DNA of 64,000 nt from NCBI GenBank assembly GCA_049487715.1, contig CP150561.1, positions 496,001 through 560,000 of the forward strand, written 5' to 3'. This document shows, one piece after another, positions 54,799 through 63,253 of the stretch (its first letter is position 1; each line of letters opens with the position of its first letter). The notes below the pieces were generated by a model that did not search any database, had not been told where the DNA came from, and saw nothing but the letters and a program-made list of their open reading frames with translations. Position numbers and translations under genes: made by a program. This DNA is from Pycnococcus provasolii (lineage: Eukaryota > Chlorophyta > Pseudoscourfieldiophyceae > Pseudoscourfieldiales).

Positions 54799-56796
54799 AT
54801 GGTTCGCATGTGTATGCGCACGTGCTATGTTAATGTGGTTATGGTGACGTTGTTGTTACTCTCAACGGTGTGCTTGTCAACCGCGATAACGAAAAGAACC
54901 TCGCCGTACGATGTCCTTCAAGTACCCCACCGAGCTTCCCTCGACCAAGTCAAACAGGCGTACCGCGTGCGCGCGAAATTGGCACACCCGGACAAACCAG
55001 GAGGGAACGAGGAGCTGTTCCGAGAAGTGCAGGAGGCGTACGAAGTGCTATCAGACCCGGAGCGAAGGCGCACGTACGATGCGACGGGATTCAGAACGCA
55101 GGAAGAACAGCGCGACGCGGAACGACAGTACGCATCGAGCAGAAGGAACATGTACTACGGCGGGTCGGCGCACCCGGAAGGATTCGGCGGGTTCCGACAC
55201 CCGGACCAGGAGTTCAGCAGGCACGCCAGCTCGAGGCAACAGCAACACCACAGAATGTTCGTCAACTTCGGGCAGCGTTTCTTCCAAGAGCCGCTCGCAA
55301 GCCGTTCTGCGGAGCTCACCGCGAGGACGTTCGGCACAGCCGTGTTCCGACGCGCGAGCCCGGAAACGACCGCAGCTCTCGTGCAAATCTACCACGAAGG
55401 TGTTGCCGCGTGCCACCGAGTCTCGCCGCAGTGGGAACGCGTGCACTCCGCGCTGAACGACCTTGCTGTCGTGGGACGCGTGCACGCCACCCGCGAGGCG
55501 GCGCTCGCGGCGGAACTTGCGCCGGGTTCCAACGCCGCCGCGTTCTTCATGCACGACTCGTACGAAGAGCGGCAAGGCTTCCGCGCGGATGAGCTGCCCG
55601 CGTTCGTGGGATTTCGACCTGGATGCGTGCACTTTGCGTGCCGGCGCTACTTCCGCCCGGATAAACGCGCAGACGATCTCGCGGAGGCGCTGCAGCAATT
55701 TGTCGTCGACGATCTCATGCGCCTGCCACCCGTGGGGCGCATCTCTCTTCACGACGTCGAGGCATGGCTTGGTGCACCCGCTGGTGCGAAGCACTACGGC
55801 GTTGCGATGCCGGCATCTGCAACGACAATATGGGCACGAGCTTGGGCGTGGTTAGACGACCGACGCCCCGTGCCACTCGCGCGCGCCGCGGTGATCTGCT
55901 TCACGGCGAAAGACGGCGTGAGCAATCCCGTGCTGCGAACGCTGCAGCGCGAGTTCGCAGGACGTGTCGACTTGCGCGTCGTGCGATGGCGGGATGGCGA
56001 TCAAGCCAAGGCATGGCGCAGGATGTACGGCGTGTCATCTGCACCGGCGGTGGCAGTGTTCCACGAACGGCGCGGTATTCCCCATAACGTGGTGACGAAC
56101 ACCGCATTCGGAGGCACCGAGTTGCGCGCAATTTTAAACGCAGCGCAGCCATGGATTCCCCGCCTGCGCCTGGCCACCGCACCGCAGCTCGGTCCATGCG
56201 TGAAACGCATGGATAGAGTTGGCGTGTGCATTGCACTGGTGTCGCACGTCTCTGACAACCTCCTTGGCGAGACTGGAACTCACCGCACGCCGGCAGCCGC
56301 GGCGTATGTGAACATGGCTCGCGGTCTCGCTTCCGGCGACACGCCTCTTGCACGCGTAGTGCGCACAGGCTCTGCGACGGTGGCTCTGATTGACCCTCGC
56401 ACACAGCCCTTACTTGCATTTGCGCTGCTTCAAGGGCGTGATAAGAATGCCGCGTATCTTGTCGCGTACTCTGTGCAAGGGAAAGACGACGTGATTGCTG
56501 TGCATGCGCTATCCCGCGTGCCGGAGGATGTGAAACCTGAGGACGCGTCGAAGTGGCCCGGGAGCGATCCAAGGCTCTTGGTGACGACGCATGTTCACCG
56601 TTCGCCACTTTCCTCCCCCTTCCGGCCCGTGGACGAGGACGCGCCCGCTTGGATTTCCAAGTTCGCCGCCGCGTCGACGACATATGCCGTGACGCACGGG
56701 TCTGATGCAATTGCCTGGGCTACGGAGATGTTGCCGCACGTTGCGCCCATGCTTACTCTCTTGGGTGCCGTGGCGCTTGGCAACATTGTACGATAA
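54799..56796 (+). CDS. DNAJC16-like ER J-domain/thioredoxin-like membrane protein
   Basis: The first ATG is 54799; the frame is open six bases further up but only from a GTG. The protein has 665 residues. A signal peptide or anchor (VVMVTLLLLSTVCLSTA) is followed at once by a J domain (about 35-100) with intact HPD (AHPDKPGG) and EAYEVLSDPERRRTYD. A Gly/Arg/His-rich linker comes next, and then a helical region of unclear type. About 355-460 looks thioredoxin-like (AAVICFTAKDG...LRVVRW...YGVSSAPAVAVF) without the CxxC pair. A hydrophobic C-terminus (MLTLLGAVALGNIV) fits a tail anchor. J plus redox-inactive Trx plus C-terminal span is the DNAJC16 pattern. It probably recruits an Hsp70 such as BiP in the ER. 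Confidence 0.8.
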   Translation: MVRMCMRTCYVNVVMVTLLLLSTVCLSTAITKRTSPYDVLQVPHRASLDQVKQAYRVRAKLAHPDKPGGNEELFREVQEAYEVLSDPERRRTYDATGFRTQEEQRDAERQYASSRRNMYYGGSAHPEGFGGFRHPDQEFSRHASSRQQQHHRMFVNFGQRFFQEPLASRSAELTARTFGTAVFRRASPETTAALVQIYHEGVAACHRVSPQWERVHSALNDLAVVGRVHATREAALAAELAPGSNAAAFFMHDSYEERQGFRADELPAFVGFRPGCVHFACRRYFRPDKRADDLAEALQQFVVDDLMRLPPVGRISLHDVEAWLGAPAGAKHYGVAMPASATTIWARAWAWLDDRRPVPLARAAVICFTAKDGVSNPVLRTLQREFAGRVDLRVVRWRDGDQAKAWRRMYGVSSAPAVAVFHERRGIPHNVVTNTAFGGTELRAILNAAQPWIPRLRLATAPQLGPCVKRMDRVGVCIALVSHVSDNLLGETGTHRTPAAAAYVNMARGLASGDTPLARVVRTGSATVALIDPRTQPLLAFALLQGRDKNAAYLVAYSVQGKDDVIAVHALSRVPEDVKPEDASKWPGSDPRLLVTTHVHRSPLSSPFRPVDEDAPAWISKFAAASTTYAVTHGSDAIAWATEMLPHVAPMLTLLGAVALGNIVR

Positions 56797-56850
56797 TGTA
56801 CTTTCTTTTATAAAAAAACAATATTTTTGTTCTGTTTTACTTGCACTCTG

Positions 56851-57999
56851 TTATTGCTTCGCCCAAGGCAGCGCGTTGTTGCCACCCGCCGTGGTTGAGC
56901 GGCCCGATGCTGCGGCGACAGCAGCCGCGTTTAGCGCGATGTGCTTCGCACCACGTCCTATGGAATTCCCCGAATGCTTCTTGAGGAATGAAACGCTGGG
57001 TATCAGCACGTCACGCACGATGTCGTACTCGTTGTGATTGCACTCCTCCCCCTGCGTGTGCAGCTCGCAAACGGGCGGCATGATCATCATGCCATCCCCA
57101 CCTTCGTCGCTTACCGGCGACGTGCAACTCGACGAAGAGCCCCGTGAGGACCTTGATCTTGTGCACGTCACATTGGATATGCCACCTGGGCTCCCAGCAG
57201 GATTGGTCTTGGCAGCAAACGCTTCGGCGTGTCGACTTGCCACGTCGTCGCATAGCCGCTTCGCGTGCGAGTACGGAATAATCTGGTCCGCCTCGGCGTG
57301 CATGAGCAGTACCGGCGCCCTAACTTGGCGCGCGTTCCGCAGCGTGTCCCACCGCTGGAGCAGCACGTTTGCAATGGCGCCAAACAGGTCAACGGCAAGC
57401 TGGCGTATGCTCAGGTACGGCGCGTGCAGCAGCAGCGCCGCGGGCGGCGTTCCCGCCTGCGACATGGCCGCCGCAAGCGCCGTCGCTGGCCCTGTTCCTA
57501 TGCTGCGTCCAAACACGACTATGCGCTGAGGTGGAACCTGCAGGTGCGTCTTGAGGAAGGCGTACACAGCGTTCACCGCGGCGTCAACGCTCGCCTCGCT
57601 CGGCTGTCCCGTTGCGACGCCGTATCCCGGATATTCGGCGACGAGCACGTGAGCGTCCAGCGCGTCGCTCCACAGCGCCGCCTCCGCGGCCATCTCTCCC
57701 GCGTCGCACGCGTTTCCGTGAGCGATGCACACAGCGCATCGCGCTCGCGACTTGCCCGCCTCTTTTCTCTCGACGAGCACAGCGGGCAGTGCGTCCATGT
57801 CGGACATGACGCTCGGCGCGCCGTCGCTCGCGATCCACACGAGTTGCATGTTCTGCGCGACGTCATTTTGCGTGGCCGACTTCCTCGTTCCTGCGAACGG
57901 CACGCCGTGCACGTCGTAGGAAGAGACGCCTCGCGCCTTGCGCGTGCCTGGGAAGGCGAATGCGTTGACGAACGAGTGCGTCTTCAGCCACGCGAGCAT
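56851..57999 (-). CDS. ABHD17-like alpha/beta hydrolase
   Basis: From ATG 57999 the protein has 382 residues; the frame extends upstream only from a GTG. The fold is an alpha/beta hydrolase: HGNACDAGEM (oxyanion region), VLVAEYPGYGVATGQPSE, the nucleophile elbow GRSIGTG (Ser about 165), acid HAEADQIIPY (Asp about 240) and catalytic His in ECNHNEYD (about 320). The YPGYG and GRSIG motifs are those of the ABHD17/ABHD13 group; ABHD17 enzymes remove palmitate from membrane proteins. The N-terminal Cys cluster that anchors animal ABHD17 is not visible. A Ser/Arg-rich insert of about 50 residues lies between the acid and the His. The gene faces the DNAJC16-like gene tail to tail, 54 bp away. Confidence 0.85.
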   Translation of the reverse strand: MLAWLKTHSFVNAFAFPGTRKARGVSSYDVHGVPFAGTRKSATQNDVAQNMQLVWIASDGAPSVMSDMDALPAVLVERKEAGKSRARCAVCIAHGNACDAGEMAAEAALWSDALDAHVLVAEYPGYGVATGQPSEASVDAAVNAVYAFLKTHLQVPPQRIVVFGRSIGTGPATALAAAMSQAGTPPAALLLHAPYLSIRQLAVDLFGAIANVLLQRWDTLRNARQVRAPVLLMHAEADQIIPYSHAKRLCDDVASRHAEAFAAKTNPAGSPGGISNVTCTRSRSSRGSSSSCTSPVSDEGGDGMMIMPPVCELHTQGEECNHNEYDIVRDVLIPSVSFLKKHSGNSIGRGAKHIALNAAAVAAASGRSTTAGGNNALPWAKQ

Positions 58000-58568
58000 G
58001 TTAAAAAAACTCGTTGCCTGAATGAATGAAAGTGGAATGAATGTGCTTGCGTGTTTGTTTGCCTTGATATCAGGGAGTGTGCTCTTAAGAGCACCGCACA
58101 CTCGCGCCTCCGGAGGTTGCCTGGCCGACTAAGGTAGACTAGTTAACTGGTTCACGCACGATATTCTTCGAGGAGGAAGAGGGAAGGGCTCGGTTCACAT
58201 TTCACATTAACCTTTTTAATTATCCGGCTGTTTTACCGGTACGGTCAGACGGTGGTGACACAACTGCACAACACAACACAGCACAGCTCATTCAATACAG
58301 TATTTCCTTCCTTCCGCCGAGCCAAGAGAGCTTCGAAGAACAAGTCAACACCTGCACCTGCAGAATTCCCTTACCTTAAAGGATGGTTCGAGGGCGTTAG
58401 GGTTTGGGTTACTGGGTTAGGGTTAGGGTTAGGGTTACTGGGTTAGGGTTAGGGTTAGGGTTAGGGTTAGAAACTCCGTCGAATTCCGTCGAATTCCGTC
58501 CCCTCATAGTGGTAGTTTCATGCGTTGATTCGGCTGGCGTGTTCTGCGTCTGCGTTTGGTTTCAGGCC
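58000..58568. other. Intergenic stretch with palindrome and telomere-like array
   Basis: A perfect 16-bp palindrome GTGCTCTTAAGAGCAC lies at 58079-58094, upstream of the hydrolase gene. TACAGTA is at 58296. A telomere-like array runs 58413-58470, followed by three near-copies of GAATTCCGTC. A pyrimidine-rich tract ending in TTTCAG just before ATG 58569 may be a 5'-UTR splice acceptor. Confidence 0.5.
58413..58470. repeat. Interstitial telomere-like array (GGGTTA)n
   Basis: About eight GGGTTA units, interrupted once by ACTG, lie in an intergenic region with genes on both sides. The unit is the TTAGGG type, not the seven-base TTTAGGG of land plants. Confidence 0.85.
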
Positions 58569-59594
58569 ATGGAGTCAGGCGGCGACGCACATGGGCATGG
58601 GCTGCGAGACGCTGCCATCGCCGTCTGGCGTGAATGGCTTGTCGTCGTGCACAAACCACGACGACTCGCAATCGTCGAGCAGCTTCGCATAACCACGTCG
58701 CGAGCCAACGCGAACCTTGCAGCGGGTCATGGTTACTCGCTCGCTCTGCGACATGACGGCAATATTACGTGCTGGGGCTTGAACGACGACGGCGAGGCGC
58801 CTCCAGACGGCATACAAGGCGACTTCGTCGCCATCGCCGCGGGTGCCGCTCACACGCTGGCGCTACAACGCGACGGCAATATTGCGTGCTGGGGCTGGAA
58901 CAACGCCGGCCAGGCGCCTCCGGATGGCATACAAGGCGACTTCGTCGCCATCGCCGCGGGTTCCTATCACTCACTTGCGCTGCAACGCGACGGCAATATT
59001 ACGTGTTGGGGCTACAACGACTTCGGCCAGGCGCCTCCGGACGGCATACAAGGAGACTTCGTCGCCATCGCCGCGGGTGGTGATCACTCGCTAGCAATCC
59101 GACGCAACGGCAATATTGCATGCTGGGGCTCCAACCTCGACAGCCAGGCGCCTCCGGACGGCATACAAGGTGACTTCGTCGCCATCGCCGCGGGTGGCGC
59201 TCACTCGCTGGCGCTACAACGCGACGGCAGCATCGCGTGCTGGGGCGACAACGAGTCTGGCCAGGCGCCTCCGGACGGCATTCAAGGTGACTTCGTCGCC
59301 ATCGCCGCGGGTGACGATCACTCGTTGGCGATCCGACGCGACGGCAGTATCGCGTGCTGGGGACACAACGAGTTCGATGAGGCGCCTCCGGACGGCATAC
59401 ATGGTGACTTCGTCGCCATCGCCGCGGGTGACTATCACTCGCTGGCGCTGCAACGCAACGGCACTATTGCGTGCTGGGGACGCAACGGCGATGGCCAGGC
59501 GCCGACTCCAGAAGACGACGAGGAGTACGAGGTGGACGACTACGCCAATCTCAGCGCCAACTTTCCCTTCATGACCGATTTGCACATCCTGTAA
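58569..59594 (+). CDS. Beta-propeller protein of 39-residue RCC1/BLIP-II-like repeats
   Basis: The protein has 341 residues from ATG 58569. After about 45 residues it consists of seven or eight units of 39 residues, each of the form AAG..HSLAL(Q/R)RDG.I.CWG.N..GQAPPDGIQGDFVAI. The repeat anchor recurs every 117 bp exactly (58811, 58928, 59045, 59162, 59279, 59396). The AAG.HSLAL....G.(V/I).(C/A)WG motif is shared with RCC1 and with the bacterial BLIP-II-type propellers. Canonical RCC1 blades are 51-68 residues, so this belongs with the short-blade type. No RanGEF-specific features are visible. A protein-binding scaffold role is inferred. The high identity between units points to recent expansion or homogenisation. 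Confidence 0.8.
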   Translation: MESGGDAHGHGLRDAAIAVWREWLVVVHKPRRLAIVEQLRITTSRANANLAAGHGYSLALRHDGNITCWGLNDDGEAPPDGIQGDFVAIAAGAAHTLALQRDGNIACWGWNNAGQAPPDGIQGDFVAIAAGSYHSLALQRDGNITCWGYNDFGQAPPDGIQGDFVAIAAGGDHSLAIRRNGNIACWGSNLDSQAPPDGIQGDFVAIAAGGAHSLALQRDGSIACWGDNESGQAPPDGIQGDFVAIAAGDDHSLAIRRDGSIACWGHNEFDEAPPDGIHGDFVAIAAGDYHSLALQRNGTIACWGRNGDGQAPTPEDDEEYEVDDYANLSANFPFMTDLHIL

Positions 59595-59677
59595 TTTGTT
59601 ACAACTACTTTAATACAAGTACTGTATATGACGATAATAGAGATTTGCTTTCTTTGAGTTATGTAGTACGCACAACC

Positions 59678-60060
59678 TTAACCAGCAGGTGGGTGCGACG
59701 ACCTATTCACGCTCTTGATGTCCTCGACGACTGCGTCAGCAAACAATGCGGACGCCTCCTCCATAACTCCCTCGATGTGCTCGGGAATGCGCACGCGTAT
59801 CAGGATGTATGCGCGACCGCCCGGCTTCAGTGTGGCGTGAATGGTGTGCAGAAGTGCGGAAGAGTCGTAGACATCCGCGACGCAGTCGGCGGCAAGAACG
59901 ACGTCGAATGCGCCTCGCATATTCGGCGTGATGACGTTCTCGTCCGTGCTCCACTCTAGCGTGCGAGGCATCTCAACTTCCCCCCTGCGTGCTTGACAGC
60001 GTTTTGGTTGCGTTCGAGGTTATCTATCATGAGCGGAACGAGCTCTGAATCGTTTTCACT
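59678..60060 (-). pseudogene. Broken or partial METTL21-like (family 16) methyltransferase
   Basis: A 97-codon frame ending at 59678 carries FDVVLAADCVADVYDSSALL and LKPGGRAYILIRVR, which are motifs of the METTL21/eEF-lysine methyltransferase family. Just upstream, in another frame, lies ELVPLMIDNLERNQ, which fits the segment after motif I in the same family. One extra base in the six-base G/C run at 59980-59985 would join the two. The SAM-binding motif I (E.G.G.G) is not found upstream. So the gene is either a truncated pseudogene or missing exons and one base. Confidence 0.6.
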
Positions 60061-60268
60061 ACTCACGCGTGGAGACGCTCAGACCGCTGTGATGAGCACC
60101 CAACAGCACGATGCCACTCGTGCACAGCCCAACGGGAATTGCGAGTTGAGGTCGACGGCGTAGGGACAGGCCGACGAGCGGGATCAGCGGCGCGAGCAAA
60201 ATCGGCATAAGCAGCGTGTAGTCCGGCCCCGACGAGCGCGGCGATGAAGGCGAAGAAGCGGGCGCCAT
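60059..60268 (-). CDS. Possible small two-span membrane protein
   Basis: A 69-codon frame from ATG 60268 encodes a Ser/Pro-rich lead, then two hydrophobic segments (LLMPILLAPLIPLVGLSL and LAIPVGLCTSGIVLLGA) separated by RRRPQ, a helical-hairpin design. It overlaps the upstream end of the methyltransferase fragment by two bases. A GTGAGT donor sits at its last codons, so it could instead be an exon. I do not recognise the family. Confidence 0.4.
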   Translation of the reverse strand: MAPASSPSSPRSSGPDYTLLMPILLAPLIPLVGLSLRRRPQLAIPVGLCTSGIVLLGAHHSGLSVSTRE

Positions 60269-60477
60269 TAGTGAGGGGGGGAAATGACGGAACACGGAGC
60301 TGAAAACGACGTCCGGAACCGGGACGAAATTCCTTGCCCAAATTCGGGGTCGGGGAGAAGGGCCGCGAAACGCGGGGGAGGCTCTCCATAGAATATGCCA
60401 TATGCCTTGTCACAAAACACTCTGTATCTACCGTTAAGATAATTGTGTTAAATACAAAAAGCTATGGTAGCACACCT

Positions 60478-61869
60478 CTACAGGTCTTTGAGACTTCTCA
60501 CCCGCGCCTCCGCCTCGGCGCACACCGTGCTCGCGAGAGGACTGCACAGCACGTCGTCGTCGCCGACAATCAGACGCGTGAAGATGTTCGAAGACACCTG
60601 CACGCAAGCGCGGTCGGGCGACCGACGAACACAGCGACGAAGCGCGTCGAGCGCATTGAGGCGAATCAAATACGCACTTCCAGCCTTGCTATTTGCAAGG
60701 GCGTGCAGGAGTCGGAGCGACATCCGTGCGGATGTGACGGGAGCTTTGTCGACGGACTTCAGAGCTGCGGCGGCCGCACCGCACTTCAGCGTGGCATCCA
60801 AGAGAGCCGCGCGCTCACGCGGCTCGTTAATAGACGAACCTCCGCGCGAGGACATGTGCGTCTCCGCAGCTTTCAGCAAGGCGACGAGGCAGGTTAGTGC
60901 CGCCGGTCTCGTGCAAGCGAGGCGTGCGACGCTCGTGATAACGCTGGTGGGTGGTATACAAGGCGCCACGACGCTAGCGGCGTGCGCGCAACATCGCCAA
61001 CCTGCACCCACGGCACCGCTGTAGTCAAATCCGTTGAGAGTAGCTGACAGGTCACTCGGCCCACCTTTCAGGCGTATAATTTCATCCGCAAGCTTCGCGT
61101 GCTTTGTCACGCGCCACGCGCACATGGACAGGCGAACGACTATGCCGCGCTCGCCCGTCGTTTCGTTCGTCGTGAGATACCCGTTACGCTCAAGCAGCAG
61201 TGCGCCCGACGGAGCAATGTGCATGAATCGAAAATGTGTAGACGATTTTCTGAACACGTGTGTGGCACAGTGCGTTGGTCCGCACTCGTCGACGAAGTCC
61301 GACGACACCTGTCTGTGCACGTTGACGGCAAGAACAGTCGCGAGGCCTTCGTGCGACATGGCTTCGTCATCAACCACGCGCAGTGCCAAGACAGCGTCGT
61401 CGACGGAAGATAGAAGGTGCACGCCTCTCGCGGCTATTGTCAAGGCGCGCCCGCACAGGTTAATTTGTGTCTTGAACACGTCGTCGCCTGCAACGGCTAC
61501 AGCTGGCACGAAGACGCAAACTTCGTCGCACGCGCGTCTTGCCAACCCGTCTAGCACGCGCTCGCGCCAGTTTGTGCACGTGGTGGCACTGCGTGCACTA
61601 CCGCCGCCGCCGCCGCCGCCGCCGTCTGAGTCGTGGCTCAGCTTCAGTGCTGCGCCGACGTCTCTCCACAGCGCGTCGTCTGCGTTGATGGAACTTCTCA
61701 TCGCGCGGCACGTGTTTGCGAGCGCAATCACGTCGACGGGGTTGAGCATGTTCGCCGCGAGGTACGAGACGACGTGGTTGGGTAGCTGCTGCAGAGCGGA
61801 CAGTGGCGCTGCTGTGTTGGTTAAGGGTGGTGTTGCTGCTGCTGAGGGTGGTGTTGTTGCGGCCGCCAT
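60478..61869 (-). CDS. F-box protein
   Basis: The protein has 463 residues. After an Ala/Thr/Pro-rich lead, an F-box-like segment spans about 25-75: LQQLPNHVVSYLAANML, then VDVIALANTCRAMR and LWRDVGA, matching the LP..(I/V)...I...L....L..(S/A)..C..(L/M)...W pattern. A poly-Gly linker follows. The rest is beta-rich around 110-260, and the C-terminal 200 residues are helical and Ala/Leu-rich, perhaps an ARM/HEAT-type substrate-binding domain (LARLACTRPAALTCLVALLKAAE). F-box proteins bring substrates to SCF ubiquitin ligases through Skp1. The substrate cannot be guessed. Confidence 0.72.
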   Translation of the reverse strand: MAAATTPPSAAATPPLTNTAAPLSALQQLPNHVVSYLAANMLNPVDVIALANTCRAMRSSINADDALWRDVGAALKLSHDSDGGGGGGGGSARSATTCTNWRERVLDGLARRACDEVCVFVPAVAVAGDDVFKTQINLCGRALTIAARGVHLLSSVDDAVLALRVVDDEAMSHEGLATVLAVNVHRQVSSDFVDECGPTHCATHVFRKSSTHFRFMHIAPSGALLLERNGYLTTNETTGERGIVVRLSMCAWRVTKHAKLADEIIRLKGGPSDLSATLNGFDYSGAVGAGWRCCAHAASVVAPCIPPTSVITSVARLACTRPAALTCLVALLKAAETHMSSRGGSSINEPRERAALLDATLKCGAAAAALKSVDKAPVTSARMSLRLLHALANSKAGSAYLIRLNALDALRRCVRRSPDRACVQVSSNIFTRLIVGDDDVLCSPLASTVCAEAEARVRSLKDL

Positions 61870-62356
61870 TATAAATGGGTGGGTAATAAGTGGAATAATG
61901 AGCTGATGAGAAGCTAACCAAAGAGGACGTGCTGGTTGGTGCCTCAGGTGGTGGTTGCAGACGAGCTAAAGTAAACTTTACCAGGCTTGTCAGTAGGGTG
62001 GTCAAATTGCTCGAACGTTCCGTGATTGCAAGTGATTGATTTTGACATGGGGTGATGGGGGCGAAGTGAAGAATGGAGGAAGAATGGGCGATGATGCGCT
62101 TGATGGCATGGCCATCGTCGTCGTGTTGTGTTCCTCGTTCTCGCCTTCTCGCCTTGTCGTGGTCGGAGGATCTGGTCGGAGGGAGGATGGATGACCGGTC
62201 AGGTTGGTAAAGGTGTGCGTTGTGTTCTTCGCCTTTCTGCAGTCTGCACCTCCGAACCGTGCCTGGCCATTCCCAACTCGCCAAAGCAGTACCACTGGAA
62301 GTGGTGGGTCGTTGGCATTTCGCTCGTTCTCGTCGACCTCTACCTTTAAAACAGCG
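61870..62356. other. Intergenic divergent promoter region
   Basis: The region lies between the divergent F-box gene (-) and orphan gene (+). It is not clearly coding: the frames are short and lack protein character. No TACAGTA heptamer is present. Confidence 0.45.
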
Positions 62357-63025
62357 ATGCCACGCGAGCCGAAGCCGTCGCACGTGCTCGGCTCAGGCCG
62401 CATCGTTGCCGCGGGCGGGGGCAATGTTACGAGGGTCGTCGCTCCGTCCATGTACGTCGTTCCGTCCGCGGGGCCGGTGGAAAGCGCATCCGCGTCGAGC
62501 TTGGGCACGGAGGCGTCGCACACGTCATCTTCGCTCATCTACATGGGCGCGAAGCTCGGCGACGAGCACAAAGCCGCTTCGAACCCAGGGGGCACGGGTT
62601 GGAGACAGCCTGGTTTGTTTAAGGGAACGTTCACGGGACCGCATACGGATGTCTTGTCGCTTCCTCCGACGAGAGACGGCCTTCTCGACGACTTGGACGA
62701 TTTGAAGGTGTACGAACCTCCAACGACCGTGACAACGAGCGACTACCGCGCGCTGGTCAAGGCTCACAACGCGATGGTGAGGAGTGCGCCTAAGGCTGTG
62801 ACGTTTCGCCGTATGACGAATCAGCACGCGGATAGGGCGATGAGGAAGAGGCACGGCGTGGCGACTACGGAGGTGCTTGACCAGTGCAGCTTCCACCGCG
62901 ACCGCAGCAGTTTGCTCCCTCACATGTGGCACGCGAACAAGACGCGTCTCGGCGGCACGCTTCAGGGCGCGCACGGGGAGTTGTTGAAGGGCGCGCACGG
63001 GAACACGCCGCTGTACTGGCTGTAA
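62357..63025 (+). CDS. Orphan 222-residue basic protein
   Basis: ATG 62357 is the first good start; the frame is open upstream but without protein-like content. The protein is basic and His/Arg-rich in its second half (RRMTNQHADRAMRKRHGV, HMWHANKTRLGG). It has an acidic patch (LLDDLDDLKVYEPP) and a Gly-rich C-terminus with a short duplicated motif (LQGAHGELLKGAHGN). It has no signal peptide, membrane span or recognised domain. I do not know its function. The length, single exon and clear stop support a real gene. Confidence 0.6.
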   Translation: MPREPKPSHVLGSGRIVAAGGGNVTRVVAPSMYVVPSAGPVESASASSLGTEASHTSSSLIYMGAKLGDEHKAASNPGGTGWRQPGLFKGTFTGPHTDVLSLPPTRDGLLDDLDDLKVYEPPTTVTTSDYRALVKAHNAMVRSAPKAVTFRRMTNQHADRAMRKRHGVATTEVLDQCSFHRDRSSLLPHMWHANKTRLGGTLQGAHGELLKGAHGNTPLYWL

Positions 63026-63111
63026 ATCTAAATTCTAAGAGGTACCATATGGCAAAGCAACAGAACCCGATTCCCGAGCCCAAGGGGGTTCCATGTTGGG
63101 ATCCCCCAAGG

Positions 63112-63153
63112 TAACCCTAACCCTAACTTAGGAACCGAACCGATTAGGGTTAG
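63112..63153. repeat. Interstitial telomere-like tract in inverted orientation
   Basis: TAACCCTAACCCTAAC (63112-63127) is followed after about 15 bases by GATTAGGGTTAGG, giving an imperfect inverted pair. A GGGATCCCCCAAGG block (63098-63111) adjoins it. Confidence 0.7.
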
Positions 63154-63253
63154 GAAGTCTACGATAGGTATGTTCCGAATTCTCTGGAAGCGCCGCCTTC
63201 CCCCCCTTCTCACTCTGCAGGTTTTTTGATCACAAGCACTACGATATCATATC

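Noticed and set aside
58413-58470. A chromosome end at the telomere-like array
   Set aside because: Genes continue on both sides and the array is short, so it is interstitial.
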